A stretch of 64,000 nucleotides of DNA from Flavobacterium praedii. Its GTDB lineage: Bacteria > Bacteroidota > Bacteroidia > Flavobacteriales > Flavobacteriaceae. A program made the translations under genes and the position numbers. Positions 16,627 to 25,763 of the stretch are shown one piece after another. The stretch is from contig NZ_CP113948.1 in assembly GCF_026810365.1 (NCBI RefSeq), positions 386,001 to 450,000 on the forward strand. Direction: 5' to 3'. Position 1 is the first letter of the stretch. Every line of letters starts with the position of its first letter. The notes beneath the pieces were generated by a model. That model was not told the DNA's origin. It worked only from the letters and a program-made list of their open reading frames with translations, and made no database searches.

Positions 16627-18786
16627 ATGAAAACTTTTTTTTTAATCCTCGTTACTTTATTCAGTTTTACCCTTTTTTCACAAACTATCATTTCTGGTAA
16701 AATTGTTAATGAAAAAGGAATCCCAATCGCTGGTGCCAATGTTTATATTGAAGGCAGTTATGATGGTGTTTCTACTTCTGAAAATGGTGCTTTTTCGTTT
16801 ACTACAACTACTACAGGAAATCAAAATTTGGTTGCAAGCTCGTTAATTTATGAGACTTCCAACACAGCGATAGATGTTTCAAATTTTAAAAATCAAACCA
16901 TCAAACTCAGGGATAATGTTAATGCACTTGATGCGGTAATAATTACAGCAGGTTCTTTGGATTCAGGGAGTAAAGCTAGAGTTTCGGTTTTAAAACCATT
17001 AGATATAGTAACCACAGCCGGTTCTGCAGGAAATATAGTGGCCGCTTTGCAAACGTTGCCTGGAACGCAAACGGTAGGCGAGGACGGAAGATTGTTTGTT
17101 CGCGGTGGCGAGGCCAATGAAACTCAAACGTATGTTGATGGCATGCGAGTACCACAGCCTTATGGAGCAACAGCCAATAATCTGCCTACTCGAAGCCGTT
17201 TTTCGCCTTTTCTTTTCAGTGGTATTTCGTTTTCTACAGGGGGCTATTCTGCCGAATATGGAGATGCTTTGTCTAGTGTTTTACTTTTGAATACCATAGA
17301 CGAACCCGATCAAGCCAAAACAGAAATTTCTTTAATGACCGTTGGCGTTGGCGTTGGTAATACACAGAAATGGAAAAAGAGTTCTTTTAGTATCAATACT
17401 TCGTATATCAATTTGTCCCCATATCAAGCGCTGATTCCACAAGACGTAGAGTGGAAAAGTGCACCACAAGCATTGTCCGGAGAAATGGTGTACCGATACA
17501 ATTTTGAAAGAGGAATTTTTAAAATGTATGCCGCTTTTGATGCTTCAAAATTTATAATTAAACAAGAAAATATAAATTCAATTGACAAAATCACTGTCGA
17601 TTCCAAAAATCAAAATTTATACTTTAATTCCTCGTATAGCGGTTATTTTGGAACCAATTGGAATATTACCGCCGGCTTTAGCTATGGTTATAATCAAGTT
17701 AAAACTGCTATAGATTTGGATGATTTGGGAAATGTAGAAAACGCTGTGAATGTGAAGTTGAAATTAAAGAAAAACATCTCAAATCGTTTTAAATTGTCTT
17801 TTGGAGCCGATTATTTTATAACAAAATATAACGAGGACTTTACTCAAAATGCAGGAAATACATTTGATTATGGTTATCAAAACACCATTGGGGCTTTATA
17901 CACAGAAGCTGATATTTTCTTTTCCAAAAAATTGGCAGCCAAAGTAGGAGTTCGCGCTTCCATGAATGATTTGACAAATGACAATTTTATTTCTCCCAGA
18001 ATTTCGTTTGCTTACAAAATGGCAAAATTTAGCCAGTTGTCCTTTGCGTATGGTGATTTTTCCCAAACGCCAAGTGTCGATTATATCAAGTTTTCGAAGA
18101 ACAACCAATTTGAAAGCGAAAAAGCGTCTCATTATATCCTGAATTACCAATACAGCAAAGATGGACGCACATTGAGAGCCGAAGCCTATTATAAAGATTA
18201 CAGTAATTTGGTTCGATTTGATAGCCCTACAATTGCTTATAATTCGATATTTACTAATGATGGAACAGGCTACGCCAAAGGGTTGGATTTGTTTTGGAGA
18301 GACGGTAAAACGATTAAGAATTTAGAATATTGGGTTTCCTATTCTTATATCGATACCGAGCGTTTGTACAAAAATTACCCAACACAAGTCACTCCCAATT
18401 TTGTTCCCAACAATAGCTTATCAATTGTGACCAAATATTGGATTAATGATTGGAAATCACAAGTAGGTTTCACCAATTCTTTCAGTACCGGCAGACCGTA
18501 CAACAATCCAAATGAAACGCAATTTATGCACGGTCAAACAAAATCCTACAACGATTTGAGTTTCAACTGGGCTTATTTATTGACTACTCAAAAGATTTTG
18601 TATTTCTCGGTTTCCAATGTTTTAGGAGCCAATAATGTGTATGGATATAATTATGCGGTTAAACCAGATATGAATGGAGAATACAGAAGAAGTGCCATCA
18701 AACCAGCAGCGGACCGATTTTTCTTTGTCGGTTTCTTTTGGACCATTAGCAAAAATAAAAACGACAATCAGTTGAAGAATTTGTAG
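16627..18786 (+). CDS. TonB-dependent receptor
   Basis: 719 residues. A signal peptide (to FSQT at about 20) is followed by a carboxypeptidase-regulatory-like domain (about 22-100: ISGKIVNEKGIPIAGANVYI, SENGAFSF), a plug domain (about 130-230: GNIVAALQTLPGTQTVGEDGRLFVRGGEANETQTYVDGM) and a 22-strand-type barrel to the end. It is energised by TonB-ExbBD and should import a ligand, not identified; no SusD partner follows, so it is not a classical polysaccharide-utilisation pair. The closing residues are DNQLKNL instead of the usual aromatic end, a small tail after WTISKN. Promoter region is between the IS right end and 16626. Confidence 0.9.
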   Translation: MKTFFLILVTLFSFTLFSQTIISGKIVNEKGIPIAGANVYIEGSYDGVSTSENGAFSFTTTTTGNQNLVASSLIYETSNTAIDVSNFKNQTIKLRDNVNALDAVIITAGSLDSGSKARVSVLKPLDIVTTAGSAGNIVAALQTLPGTQTVGEDGRLFVRGGEANETQTYVDGMRVPQPYGATANNLPTRSRFSPFLFSGISFSTGGYSAEYGDALSSVLLLNTIDEPDQAKTEISLMTVGVGVGNTQKWKKSSFSINTSYINLSPYQALIPQDVEWKSAPQALSGEMVYRYNFERGIFKMYAAFDASKFIIKQENINSIDKITVDSKNQNLYFNSSYSGYFGTNWNITAGFSYGYNQVKTAIDLDDLGNVENAVNVKLKLKKNISNRFKLSFGADYFITKYNEDFTQNAGNTFDYGYQNTIGALYTEADIFFSKKLAAKVGVRASMNDLTNDNFISPRISFAYKMAKFSQLSFAYGDFSQTPSVDYIKFSKNNQFESEKASHYILNYQYSKDGRTLRAEAYYKDYSNLVRFDSPTIAYNSIFTNDGTGYAKGLDLFWRDGKTIKNLEYWVSYSYIDTERLYKNYPTQVTPNFVPNNSLSIVTKYWINDWKSQVGFTNSFSTGRPYNNPNETQFMHGQTKSYNDLSFNWAYLLTTQKILYFSVSNVLGANNVYGYNYAVKPDMNGEYRRSAIKPAADRFFFVGFFWTISKNKNDNQLKNL

Positions 18787-19052
18787 AGAAGAGTTTCTAA
18801 GTTACTAAGTGTTTAAAGGTTTAATTGTTTAAAAGTTTAAGTGTTGTAGATGAGGTTTTTTTTTATAATTCTTAGAATCTTAGTGACTCAGAAGCTCAGA
18901 AACTTCAAAAGAAACAATTCATCCATCAAAATTGACAGTTCAGTATCATTAAATTTTAAAAGCGTGACAATCAATATAAATTTGTTCAAGAATTAAATCA
19001 ATAACAATAAGAGTTTCAATCACAATTTAATCACAACTAAAAATCAAATACC
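18787..19052. other. AT-rich spacer with degenerate TTAGTGACT-type repeats
   Basis: 266 bp without a gene. The stretch 18790-18905 consists of imperfect repeats of the type 'cttagtgact/ttctaagttacta'. The same wording recurs at about 22085-22150. Nothing else recognised. Confidence 0.35.
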
Positions 19053-19466
19053 ATGTTAAAAATTATCACCATAATCGCTTTCTTTATTTGTAGTCTAATG
19101 TCTGCTCAAAATGTTAATCTTACAGTTGCTGTTTCGGGTTTAAAAAACAATACAGGAATGGTAAAGGTAGGGTTGTACAATTCAGAAGGAACGTTTTTGA
19201 AAACAATTTACAAAAGCATTACTTCTGAAATTAAAAATAACATTGCTATAGTAACTTTTGTTGGTATACCAAAAGGAGAATATGGAATATCTACTTATCA
19301 AGATGAAAACAGCAATGGTATTTTAGATAAAAATATAATGGGAATACCTTCTGAAGATTTTGCCTGCTCAAACAATGCCAAAGGATTTATGGGACCTCCT
19401 GCTTATGAAGATGCCAAATTCAATATCAACAAAGATTTAAAAATAGATATCAAATTCAATAATTAA
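19053..19466 (+). CDS. DUF2141 domain secreted protein
   Basis: 137 residues. A signal peptide (MLKIITIIAFFICSLMSAQ) precedes a single DUF2141 domain: LTVAVSGLKNNTGMVKVGLYN, YGISTYQDENSNGILDKN, MGIPSEDFACSNNAKG. Such proteins are small exported beta-sandwiches of unknown role. The EDENSNG-like turn is the family's acidic, possibly metal-binding motif. It is 266 bp downstream of the TonB-dependent receptor on the same strand and probably separately promoted. Confidence 0.88.
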   Translation: MLKIITIIAFFICSLMSAQNVNLTVAVSGLKNNTGMVKVGLYNSEGTFLKTIYKSITSEIKNNIAIVTFVGIPKGEYGISTYQDENSNGILDKNIMGIPSEDFACSNNAKGFMGPPAYEDAKFNINKDLKIDIKFNN

Positions 19467-19742
19467 TAATCGTTTAACTCAACAAATAACAGCATTTAGC
19501 CTAATACAATATTAAAACAGATAAGTCATGGAAGTTTTTAATTCTTGAATAAAATTAAGTAAAACTGAAAGTTCATTTAAGCAAAATCAATTAGCCTACA
19601 TTTTTTTAAACTTATATTGACTTTTAACCCCTGTTTGAGAAACTAACTATTTTTATGCTTAAATGACTTATATGTTTGAAATTAAATGTTTGCTTATTTT
19701 AGAATATAGTCTTAAAAATTAACCAATTAAAAATTAATCAAA

Positions 19743-20363
19743 ATGAAAAAAATTATCACCACTATCGCATTATTTGTAGCTGTAATAAGTTCAGCTCAAG
19801 GGCAATTTGAACAAGGAATGGGAAAAGCTTTTCAACTTTGGAAAGAAGGCAAAAACACAGAAGCTTCTGATATGTTTGAACGTATTGCCGCTGCAGATAA
19901 AACCAGTTGGTTGCCTAATTATTATGTGGCACTTGTAAATACAACCAGTTCTTTTGCAATTCAGGATAAAACACAAGTAAATGCATTACTTAACAAAGCT
20001 CAGAATGCCTTGGATATCGAAATGATAAAAGACCAAAACAACGCTGAACTGTACATTATGCAGGCCATGATTTACACTGCTTGGGTCGTTGCTGATCCGA
20101 TGACAAACGGAATGAAATATTCGGCCAAAGTAATGGAAGCTTACGCCAAAGCCAAAGCTTTAGAACCGAATAATCCAAGAGCCGTTTTTGGTGAAGCAGA
20201 TTATCAGTTAGGAGGTGCAAAATGGACAGGAGTTGATACTAAACCTTTATGTCAAGAAGTTGATAAAGCTATTGGACTTTTTGCTACTTTTAAACCCCAA
20301 ACACCTTTCTCTCCAAAATGGGGATTGGACAGAGCTTTGGAAGCTCAGAAAAATTGTAAATAA
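19743..20363 (+). CDS. Exported TPR-like protein of unknown function
   Basis: 206 residues with a signal peptide (to about ISSAQG). The rest is helical with tetratricopeptide-like spacing (AFQLWKEGKNTEASDMFERIA, AELYIMQAMIYTAW, AYAKAKALEPNNPRAVFGEADY). Expected in the periplasm. The stop lies 18 bp before the ATG of the LytS-like kinase, so it is probably the first gene of the operon that follows and may feed a signal to it; that link is inference. Its N-terminal coding DNA is similar to that of the DUF2141 gene (shared signal-peptide wording AAAATTATCACC). Confidence 0.75.
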   Translation: MKKIITTIALFVAVISSAQGQFEQGMGKAFQLWKEGKNTEASDMFERIAAADKTSWLPNYYVALVNTTSSFAIQDKTQVNALLNKAQNALDIEMIKDQNNAELYIMQAMIYTAWVVADPMTNGMKYSAKVMEAYAKAKALEPNNPRAVFGEADYQLGGAKWTGVDTKPLCQEVDKAIGLFATFKPQTPFSPKWGLDRALEAQKNCK

Positions 20364-20381
20364 TCAGGTTAAATTTATAAA

Positions 20382-21740
20382 ATGGAAAATCAAAGAATAC
20401 ATACATTTTCAGAATTAAGAAGAGGAGCTTTAACTTGTTTGAAAATTGCTTTGATTTTTACTCTAATTTCTACTGTTTTATTTGGAAACGAGTTGAGTTT
20501 TGAAAACATTTCTTCCTCCTTTTTGGTGAGTTCAATGTATTCTTTTGGATTGGGATTTGGTAATGGTTTAATAAATATGCTCTTAGATAAAAAATGGGAT
20601 TGGTTGGAACAAACCAATTTGAGAGTTTTTTTTGGAATCATAGCCACTATTTTATATACCATTCCTGTAGTATTAGGTATTAATTATGTCATTTTTATAG
20701 TATTCCAAAAAATACCAGTAAGTCAGTTTTTTAGCGAAAAAATGTTGTGGATTCACCTTTTTTATATCATTTTGTCTCTGGGCGTTTCTGTTTTTATTCA
20801 TGCTCGAAGTTTTATGCTGAATTGGAAACAAGCCTCAAAATCGGAGGTTATTCATCAAAGAATTATCGCAGGAACGGCCAATGCCAAGTTTGAAACTTTA
20901 AAAAACCAAATCGACCCTCACTTTCTTTTCAATAGCTTGAATGTGTTGAGTTCATTGATCGAAGAAAATCCAGAAAATGCACAACGTTTTACCACTTCTT
21001 TGTCTAAAATATATCGTTATGTATTGGAACAAAAAGACAAAGAATTGGTTTCGGTTGAAGAAGAATTATCTTTTGCCAAAACCTATATGAATTTGTTGAA
21101 AATGCGTTTCGAGAACAGCTTATTTTACGAATTGCCGGAAACAACAATAATTCCAGACGCCAAAGTAGTACCGCTTTCTTTACAATTGTTATTGGAAAAC
21201 ACAGTAAAACACAATGTGGTCAGCGAACAAAGACCATTGCATATTAGAATATTTATTGAAGGCGATTATCTTGCGATTCAAAATGATTTTCAAAAAAAGG
21301 AAGTAATTCAAAGTCGTCAAGGCGTAGGCTTGCAAAATATTGTAGATCGGTATGGAATTATTACCAACAGAAAAGTGTTGATTGAACAAAATGAAAAAAC
21401 GTTTACGGTTAAGATTCCTATTTTAACTAAACAAATTAGTGTAATGGAAACAACTTTAAAATACAACGAGAATGGTGCTTACTATCGAGCCAAAAAGAGA
21501 GTAGAAGAATTAAGGGGCTTTTATGGAAATCTGATTTCCTATTGTTGTGTGATCCCAATTTTGATATTTGTAAATCTTACTTATATGCCACAATTTCATT
21601 GGTTTTGGTTTTCAGCAGGCGGTTGGGGATTTGGATTAGTGATGCATGCCTTCAAGGTATTTGGGTATAGCAGCAATTGGGAAGAAAGAAAAATACAGGA
21701 AATTTTGAGCAAACAAGACAATAAGCAGAGCTGGAAATAG
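20382..21740 (+). CDS. LytS-type histidine kinase fused to a 2TM domain
   Basis: 452 residues. Four N-terminal membrane segments (about 18-38, 45-66, 85-110, 122-142) lead to a His-kinase domain with the LytS/YehU acceptor motif IDPHFLFNSLNVLSSL (His180) and an ATPase part (N-box LLLENTVKHN at about 270, G-box QGVGLQNIVDRYG at about 312). The D-box is degenerate (IQNDFQKK), which is usual in this class. The last 100 residues form a separate 2TM domain (YYRAKKRVEELRGFYGNLISY ... WEERKIQEIL), homologous to the two small proteins downstream. The partner regulator is the LytTR protein at 22636. The kinase should sit in the inner membrane with six segments in all. Confidence 0.9.
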   Translation: MENQRIHTFSELRRGALTCLKIALIFTLISTVLFGNELSFENISSSFLVSSMYSFGLGFGNGLINMLLDKKWDWLEQTNLRVFFGIIATILYTIPVVLGINYVIFIVFQKIPVSQFFSEKMLWIHLFYIILSLGVSVFIHARSFMLNWKQASKSEVIHQRIIAGTANAKFETLKNQIDPHFLFNSLNVLSSLIEENPENAQRFTTSLSKIYRYVLEQKDKELVSVEEELSFAKTYMNLLKMRFENSLFYELPETTIIPDAKVVPLSLQLLLENTVKHNVVSEQRPLHIRIFIEGDYLAIQNDFQKKEVIQSRQGVGLQNIVDRYGIITNRKVLIEQNEKTFTVKIPILTKQISVMETTLKYNENGAYYRAKKRVEELRGFYGNLISYCCVIPILIFVNLTYMPQFHWFWFSAGGWGFGLVMHAFKVFGYSSNWEERKIQEILSKQDNKQSWK

Positions 21741-21753
21741 GATTCTATTAAAA

Positions 21754-22074
21754 ATGAAATCGTCAATTATGGAAAATCAATATACAGAAGAGGAACGCTA
21801 TTTTAAAGCAAGAAAAAGGGTAGAAGAGATAAAAGGATTTTATGGGAATCTAATTTCTTATATTGTTGTAAACTGTTTTTTAATAGTGTTAAATTTAGTA
21901 ACATCACCTCAGTATTTATGGTTCTTTTGGCCTTTATTATGGTGGGGAATAGGAGTAGTTTTTCACGGTTTAAAAGTGTTTAACTATATGCCTTTCTTTA
22001 GCAAAGATTGGGAAGAACGAAAAGTGAAGGAATTCATGGAAAAAGAAGAGCAATCAAAAAGAACATGGGAGTGA
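21754..22074 (+). CDS. 2TM domain protein
   Basis: 106 residues, two membrane segments (about 32-52 and 57-77) between a basic N-terminal helix (ARKRVEEIKGFYGNLISY) and a C-terminal WEERKVKEFMEKEEQ. This is the 2TM domain alone. It is a close relative of the C-terminal domain of the preceding kinase, 13 bp away. Start ATG at 21754; MENQYTEEE at 21769 is an alternative. It may pair with the kinase's own 2TM domain to modulate signalling (inference). Confidence 0.88.
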   Translation: MKSSIMENQYTEEERYFKARKRVEEIKGFYGNLISYIVVNCFLIVLNLVTSPQYLWFFWPLLWWGIGVVFHGLKVFNYMPFFSKDWEERKVKEFMEKEEQSKRTWE

Positions 22075-22176
22075 GTATTTAAAAATACTAAGACGCTGAG
22101 ATTTTAAGTTTTTTTAAATCTTAGCGACTTAGTACCCTTGAATCTTAGTCTCTACTTAATAATAAAAACACACAAA

Positions 22177-22530
22177 ATGAGAAGATATAGAAAACAGTTA
22201 TTTGAAAATTTTCAGGACGAAAATTTTAATCCAGATACAAAATATGAGTTGGCTTATAAAAGAGTAAAAAGAGTCAAAGGGTTTTATATCCACGTATTGG
22301 TTTATGTACTTGTAAATACTTTTAATATTGTTTCTACGTACAATAGCAGTGAATTGGGAAGTGAAATCTTTATTAGATGGGAAACTTTTTCGACGGCTTT
22401 GTTTTGGGGAATAGGTTTGTTGGCCCATGGATTATCTGTTTTTGGTAGAGATTTATTTTTTGGCTCCGATTGGGAAGAAAAGAAAATAAAGGAGTTTATG
22501 GATAAGGATAAAAATCAAAAATGGGAGTGA
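22177..22530 (+). CDS. 2TM domain protein, second copy
   Basis: 117 residues from ATG 22177 (MRRYRKQLFENF); a TTG at 22138 is upstream but unlikely. Layout as in the previous protein: basic helix (AYKRVKRVKGFYIHVLVYVLVN), two membrane segments, and closing DWEEKKIKEFMDKD. The kinase, this protein and the previous one thus supply three copies of one domain in a row. The gap before it (22075-22176) carries TTAGTGACT-type repeats. Confidence 0.87.
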   Translation: MRRYRKQLFENFQDENFNPDTKYELAYKRVKRVKGFYIHVLVYVLVNTFNIVSTYNSSELGSEIFIRWETFSTALFWGIGLLAHGLSVFGRDLFFGSDWEEKKIKEFMDKDKNQKWE

Positions 22531-22539
22531 AAAAGAAGT

Positions 22540-22626
22540 GTTCAGTGTTCAGTAATTTAGTGTTCAGTGTTCAACTTTCCAGATAACATCTTATCTATAT
22601 TCTAATTTCTATATTCTAATTTCTAA
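22540..22626. repeat. Short tandem repeats in front of the LytTR gene
   Basis: GTGTTCAGTGTTCA occurs twice (about 22538-22573, interrupted by GTAATTTA). TATTCTAATTTC is repeated in tandem at about 22598-22625, ending 10 bp before the ATG at 22636. Such slipped repeats can vary in copy number. Confidence 0.6.
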
Positions 22627-22635
22627 CCTTAAAAA

Positions 22636-23403
22636 ATGACCACAATAATAATAGAAGACGAAAAACCAGCAGCAAGATTGTTGCAGCGCAAACTCGAAAA
22701 AATAAATATTTCAGTAGGAGTGATGCTTCATTCTGTTGAAGAAGCTTTGGACTGGTTTTCGAAAAATGAGCATCCTGATTTGATCTTTTTAGACATCCAA
22801 TTATCGGATGGATTATCCTTTGAAATCTTCGAAAAAATTGACATCAAAAGCGCTGTTATTTTTACAACTGCTTACGATGAATATGCATTAAAAGCTTTCA
22901 AATTAAATAGCATCGATTACCTGCTAAAACCTATTGATGAAGATGATTTGGAAGTGTCAGTTTTGAAATTTAAAGATCATTTTCAGATTCCTAAAAATGG
23001 AAATGAAACGATGCAATTGGATTTTGAACAAATCCGAAAGATGCTTTCAAACCCTTTTGAAAAAACATTCAAAAAAAGATTTACTGTCAAAATAGGGCAG
23101 CATCTGAAAGTGATTTCGACTGATGAAATCGAATGTTTTTTTAGTGAAAATAAAGGCACTTATATTCACACTTTTGACAATAGAAATTATTTAATTGACA
23201 GTACTTTAGAAGTTTTGGAACAGGAAATTGATACTGCAGCTTTTTACCGAATCAGTAGAAAATTTATCATTTCACTCCAAGCCATTAAGGAAATTGTAGT
23301 GTACAGCAACTCCAGATTAAAGATTATTTTGCCTACATATAAAGAAGATGAGGTAGTTGTAAGTAGAGAAAAGGTGACAGATTTTAAAAATTGGATTGGT
23401 TAA
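22636..23403 (+). CDS. LytTR-family response regulator
   Basis: 255 residues. The receiver domain (1-120) has acidic Glu7-Asp8 (IIIEDEK), phospho-acceptor Asp53 (LIFLDIQLSDG), Thr at TTAYDEYAL and Lys at YLLKPIDED. The LytTR DNA-binding domain covers about 148-255 (FTVKIGQHLKVISTDEIECFFSENKG, FYRISRKFIISL). It is the cognate regulator of the LytS-type kinase at 20382 and should bind direct repeats in DNA to activate transcription. It is last in the apparent operon 19743-23403. Confidence 0.92.
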   Translation: MTTIIIEDEKPAARLLQRKLEKINISVGVMLHSVEEALDWFSKNEHPDLIFLDIQLSDGLSFEIFEKIDIKSAVIFTTAYDEYALKAFKLNSIDYLLKPIDEDDLEVSVLKFKDHFQIPKNGNETMQLDFEQIRKMLSNPFEKTFKKRFTVKIGQHLKVISTDEIECFFSENKGTYIHTFDNRNYLIDSTLEVLEQEIDTAAFYRISRKFIISLQAIKEIVVYSNSRLKIILPTYKEDEVVVSREKVTDFKNWIG

Positions 23404-23495
23404 AAATAACTTTCTGTAATTATTGAGGTTAGTTGTTTTAAAATACTGAATTTATGTATTTTAGATACTTGTTATAGATTTTGATTATGACGATT

Positions 23496-24269
23496 TTAAG
23501 CCTTGATAAACGCTTTTCTAATGCCTATTAACACAAAAAGAAGCGAAGTGTAAACGATGAAAAACGGAACAATGTATTCTATCCAATTCATAGGTAACAT
23601 AATGGCCATAATCAACAATTGAAAACCCAATCCATAAACAGAAAGTAACGTCATAAACCAATTTGGGAATGTTTTTACTTTGTAGGCATCTTTGTCCAAA
23701 CTGTGAATTATTTTATCAAAAACGCCATAAACAATCGTGTAAATCATAAACAAAATATCTACTGATTTTTGACTTTCCCCTGGTAAAGCTCTGGGAGATT
23801 TGTTTTCGAAAATTTGACTAGTTCTATCACCACCTGCCGAATTATTTCTCAAAATTACATAGTAATAATTGTATAAAGTACCTTGCAATTGTATGCCAAT
23901 AAAAGCCAAAAGAGTAAACCCAAAAGTGGTTTTTGAAACATAGCAAATAGTCATCAAAATCAAAAAATTGAGTATAATATCAAACACACTATCGAGGTAT
24001 CTTCCGGTGTATGATGGGGTGTTTTTGATGCGAGATAATTCACCATCTGCGGCATCAATTATCGATTTTAAAATGATGAAAAATGAGGCAAAAAAATAGT
24101 GGTTTTGTAAAATACAAAAGATAGCAATCAGACCAGAAATGCCAAAAAGCAGTGTTACGTGAATGGGTGTAAAACGAGTGTTTTTTAATTGATTGGCAAA
24201 TATTTTGGCAAGCGGTCTACCGTAATCGGATAAATCAAGGAATTGATTTTGAGCAGCAAGTTTAGACAT
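23496..24269 (-). CDS. CDP-alcohol phosphatidyltransferase family enzyme
   Basis: 257 residues from ATG 24269 (MSKLAAQNQFLDLSDYG); an upstream TTG at 24299 would add ten residues. The family signature D-G-x2-S-R-x8-G-x3-D-x3-D is complete (DGELSRIKNTPSYTGRYLD, then SVFD), with all catalytic aspartates. About six membrane segments. It transfers an alcohol headgroup onto CDP-diacylglycerol or a related donor in the inner membrane. The particular substrate (inositol-, glycerol-phosphate or other) cannot be set from sequence. Monocistronic by position: a terminator-like hairpin (24366-24424) lies upstream. Confidence 0.87.
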   Translation of the reverse strand: MSKLAAQNQFLDLSDYGRPLAKIFANQLKNTRFTPIHVTLLFGISGLIAIFCILQNHYFFASFFIILKSIIDAADGELSRIKNTPSYTGRYLDSVFDIILNFLILMTICYVSKTTFGFTLLAFIGIQLQGTLYNYYYVILRNNSAGGDRTSQIFENKSPRALPGESQKSVDILFMIYTIVYGVFDKIIHSLDKDAYKVKTFPNWFMTLLSVYGLGFQLLIMAIMLPMNWIEYIVPFFIVYTSLLFVLIGIRKAFIKA

Positions 24270-24365
24270 TTTAATAGATGAAAGAACAGGATGTGACAAT
24301 ATAGTCGGACTACAAAAGTAAGTCTATTTTAAGTATTTGAATCGTAAACAGTAGTTAAAAATAGC

Positions 24366-24424
24366 AAAATCGCTTTTAGAAACTGAATATTTTCTTTGAA
24401 GAAACTGTTTCTAAAAGCGATTTT
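24366..24424 (-). terminator. Hairpin terminator after ctaA
   Basis: Arms at 24366-24383 and 24407-24424 (GTTTCTAAAAGCGATTTT and complement) pair over 18 bp without mismatch, with a 23-bp loop. On the minus strand a TTTTGCTATTTTT run follows. It lies 19 bp after the ctaA stop. Confidence 0.8.
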
Positions 24425-24442
24425 TAGCTGCAATATCATATG

Positions 24443-25462
24443 TTATTTGCTCAAACGATGCAAAGTGTAAGTCATTGCTGTTAATAGAAAGAACGCAACA
24501 ATTTGATGGGTCAAACCAAGCCAAAGCGGTACGCTGTACAGTAATGTAAATACACCCAAAGTAAATTGAAGAAAAACGATTACTACTAATGCGTTTAACC
24601 CATTCTTTTGCTGAATTGAAATGTTGAATTTTTTGCTTTTGAAGTATAAAAATAAAATCAACCCCACGACAACATAAGCGAGTGTTCTATGAACCAGTTG
24701 CACACCACTTTTACCTTCGGTCAGATTTAATAAAAGTGTTTTTTGTTCGATGAATACACTGTCATGAATGAATTGTCCATCACTCATCATAGGCCAATGG
24801 TTGTGAATTAGACCTGCATTTAGTCCCGCAACAAAACCACCATATATAATTTGCAATAGCAAAAAGACTAATGCGAATCGAGCTATTTTTTGCAAAGGAA
24901 TAATTGCTGCTTTCTTTTCAGGATAGATTAAATCTAGTGCCACCCAAAGGGTATAAGCAAAAGTGATAAAGGCAAAGGTAAGATGCAATGAAAGACGAAA
25001 GTGACTTACATCTGGATTGTCTATTAAACCACTCCTAACCATAAACCAACCAAAAAAACCTTGTAAAGCGCCCATTCCTAACAAAACAAAACATTTGTTT
25101 AATGTGGCTTTGTCGATTTTCTTTTTAGCTAAGAAATAAAAGAAAGGGATGATAAAAACCAGTCCAATTATTCTTCCAATAAAACGGTGAAACCATTCCC
25201 AGAAATAGATAAATTTATAATCTGAAAGTGTAAAATCATTGTGAATATTGATTTTTTGGTATTCTGGAAATTGTTTGTATTGTTTGAATGCTTCTTGCCA
25301 TTTGGCATCGGTTAGTGGAGGAAGTGTATCGGTAACAAGATGCCAGTCTGTCATCGATAAACCAGAATTGGTCAATCGGGTGATACCACCCACTACAACC
25401 ATTACAAACACTAAAAAGCAACCAGATAGAAGCCAGATAATTACGGATTTGTTGTTTTTCAT
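24443..25462 (-). CDS. ctaA: Heme A synthase (COX15/CtaA)
   Basis: 339 residues with eight membrane segments in two homologous four-helix halves. Conserved features are GGITRLTNSGLSMTDWH near the start, a His in EWFHRFIGR (about 90), a second in HFRLSLHLTFAF, a third in QLVHRTLAY, and the last in LTHQIVAF, the heme-binding positions. It oxidises heme O to heme A in the inner membrane for aa3-type cytochrome oxidase. The genome thus has an aa3 route in addition to the cbb3 cluster at 50-59 kb. ATG start at 25462. It is right next to, and transcribed with, the toxin-antitoxin pair (toxin frame ends at 25465). Confidence 0.93.
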   Translation of the reverse strand: MKNNKSVIIWLLSGCFLVFVMVVVGGITRLTNSGLSMTDWHLVTDTLPPLTDAKWQEAFKQYKQFPEYQKINIHNDFTLSDYKFIYFWEWFHRFIGRIIGLVFIIPFFYFLAKKKIDKATLNKCFVLLGMGALQGFFGWFMVRSGLIDNPDVSHFRLSLHLTFAFITFAYTLWVALDLIYPEKKAAIIPLQKIARFALVFLLLQIIYGGFVAGLNAGLIHNHWPMMSDGQFIHDSVFIEQKTLLLNLTEGKSGVQLVHRTLAYVVVGLILFLYFKSKKFNISIQQKNGLNALVVIVFLQFTLGVFTLLYSVPLWLGLTHQIVAFFLLTAMTYTLHRLSK

Positions 25463-25464
25463 TT

Positions 25465-25763
25465 TTATTTTATTGGAAAATTTTGGGGATTTTGTCTGGT
25501 GTCCCAGATGTCTAAGACAACAATTTCATTCGGGGTTATTTTATAAATAATTTCAAAATGACTTACAATTATAAATTTTGTATTTTCTTGAAAAGTTGGT
25601 TTTCCAAGTTCAGGAAGTTGGGTGATGATTTTCAAATCACTATTTAAAAGTAAGTTTAGTTTTACACTATAGACTTTTGATTTATTTCTATTATTCCAGT
25701 AGTCAAAAATATTTTTCCTTGAATTTCTCAAGCTTCAATAGACCAAATTAATCTTCTAACCAT
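25465..25763 (-). pseudogene. RelE/ParE-type toxin, frameshifted
   Basis: The toxin should begin at ATG 25763, inside the antitoxin end. That frame reads MVRRLIWSIEA and meets a TGA at 25728-25730. The rest of a normal ParE-type toxin, from RNSRKNIFDYWNNRNKSK to DIWDTRQNP, continues in the next frame from 25731. One missing base in the GCTTGAG stretch explains it. The intact part has the family's FDYWNNRN and IIYKITPNEIVVLDIWDTR motifs. An open frame can be counted from TTG 25731 (88 residues), but it would lack the first strand. The antitoxin is intact. Either a real mutation that disarms the toxin or a sequencing error; reads would tell. Confidence 0.75.

Noticed and set aside
17896..18150. 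84-codon antisense frame within the TonB-dependent receptor
   Set aside because: Shadow of the receptor's coding strand; no start context, no homology signs. The same holds for the other short opposite-strand frames inside large genes (for example 26900-27241 and 57613-57888).
25728..25763. Programmed -1 frameshift to make the full ParE-type toxin
   Set aside because: No slippery heptamer or stimulatory stem is visible at GCTTGAG; a deletion or sequencing error is simpler.
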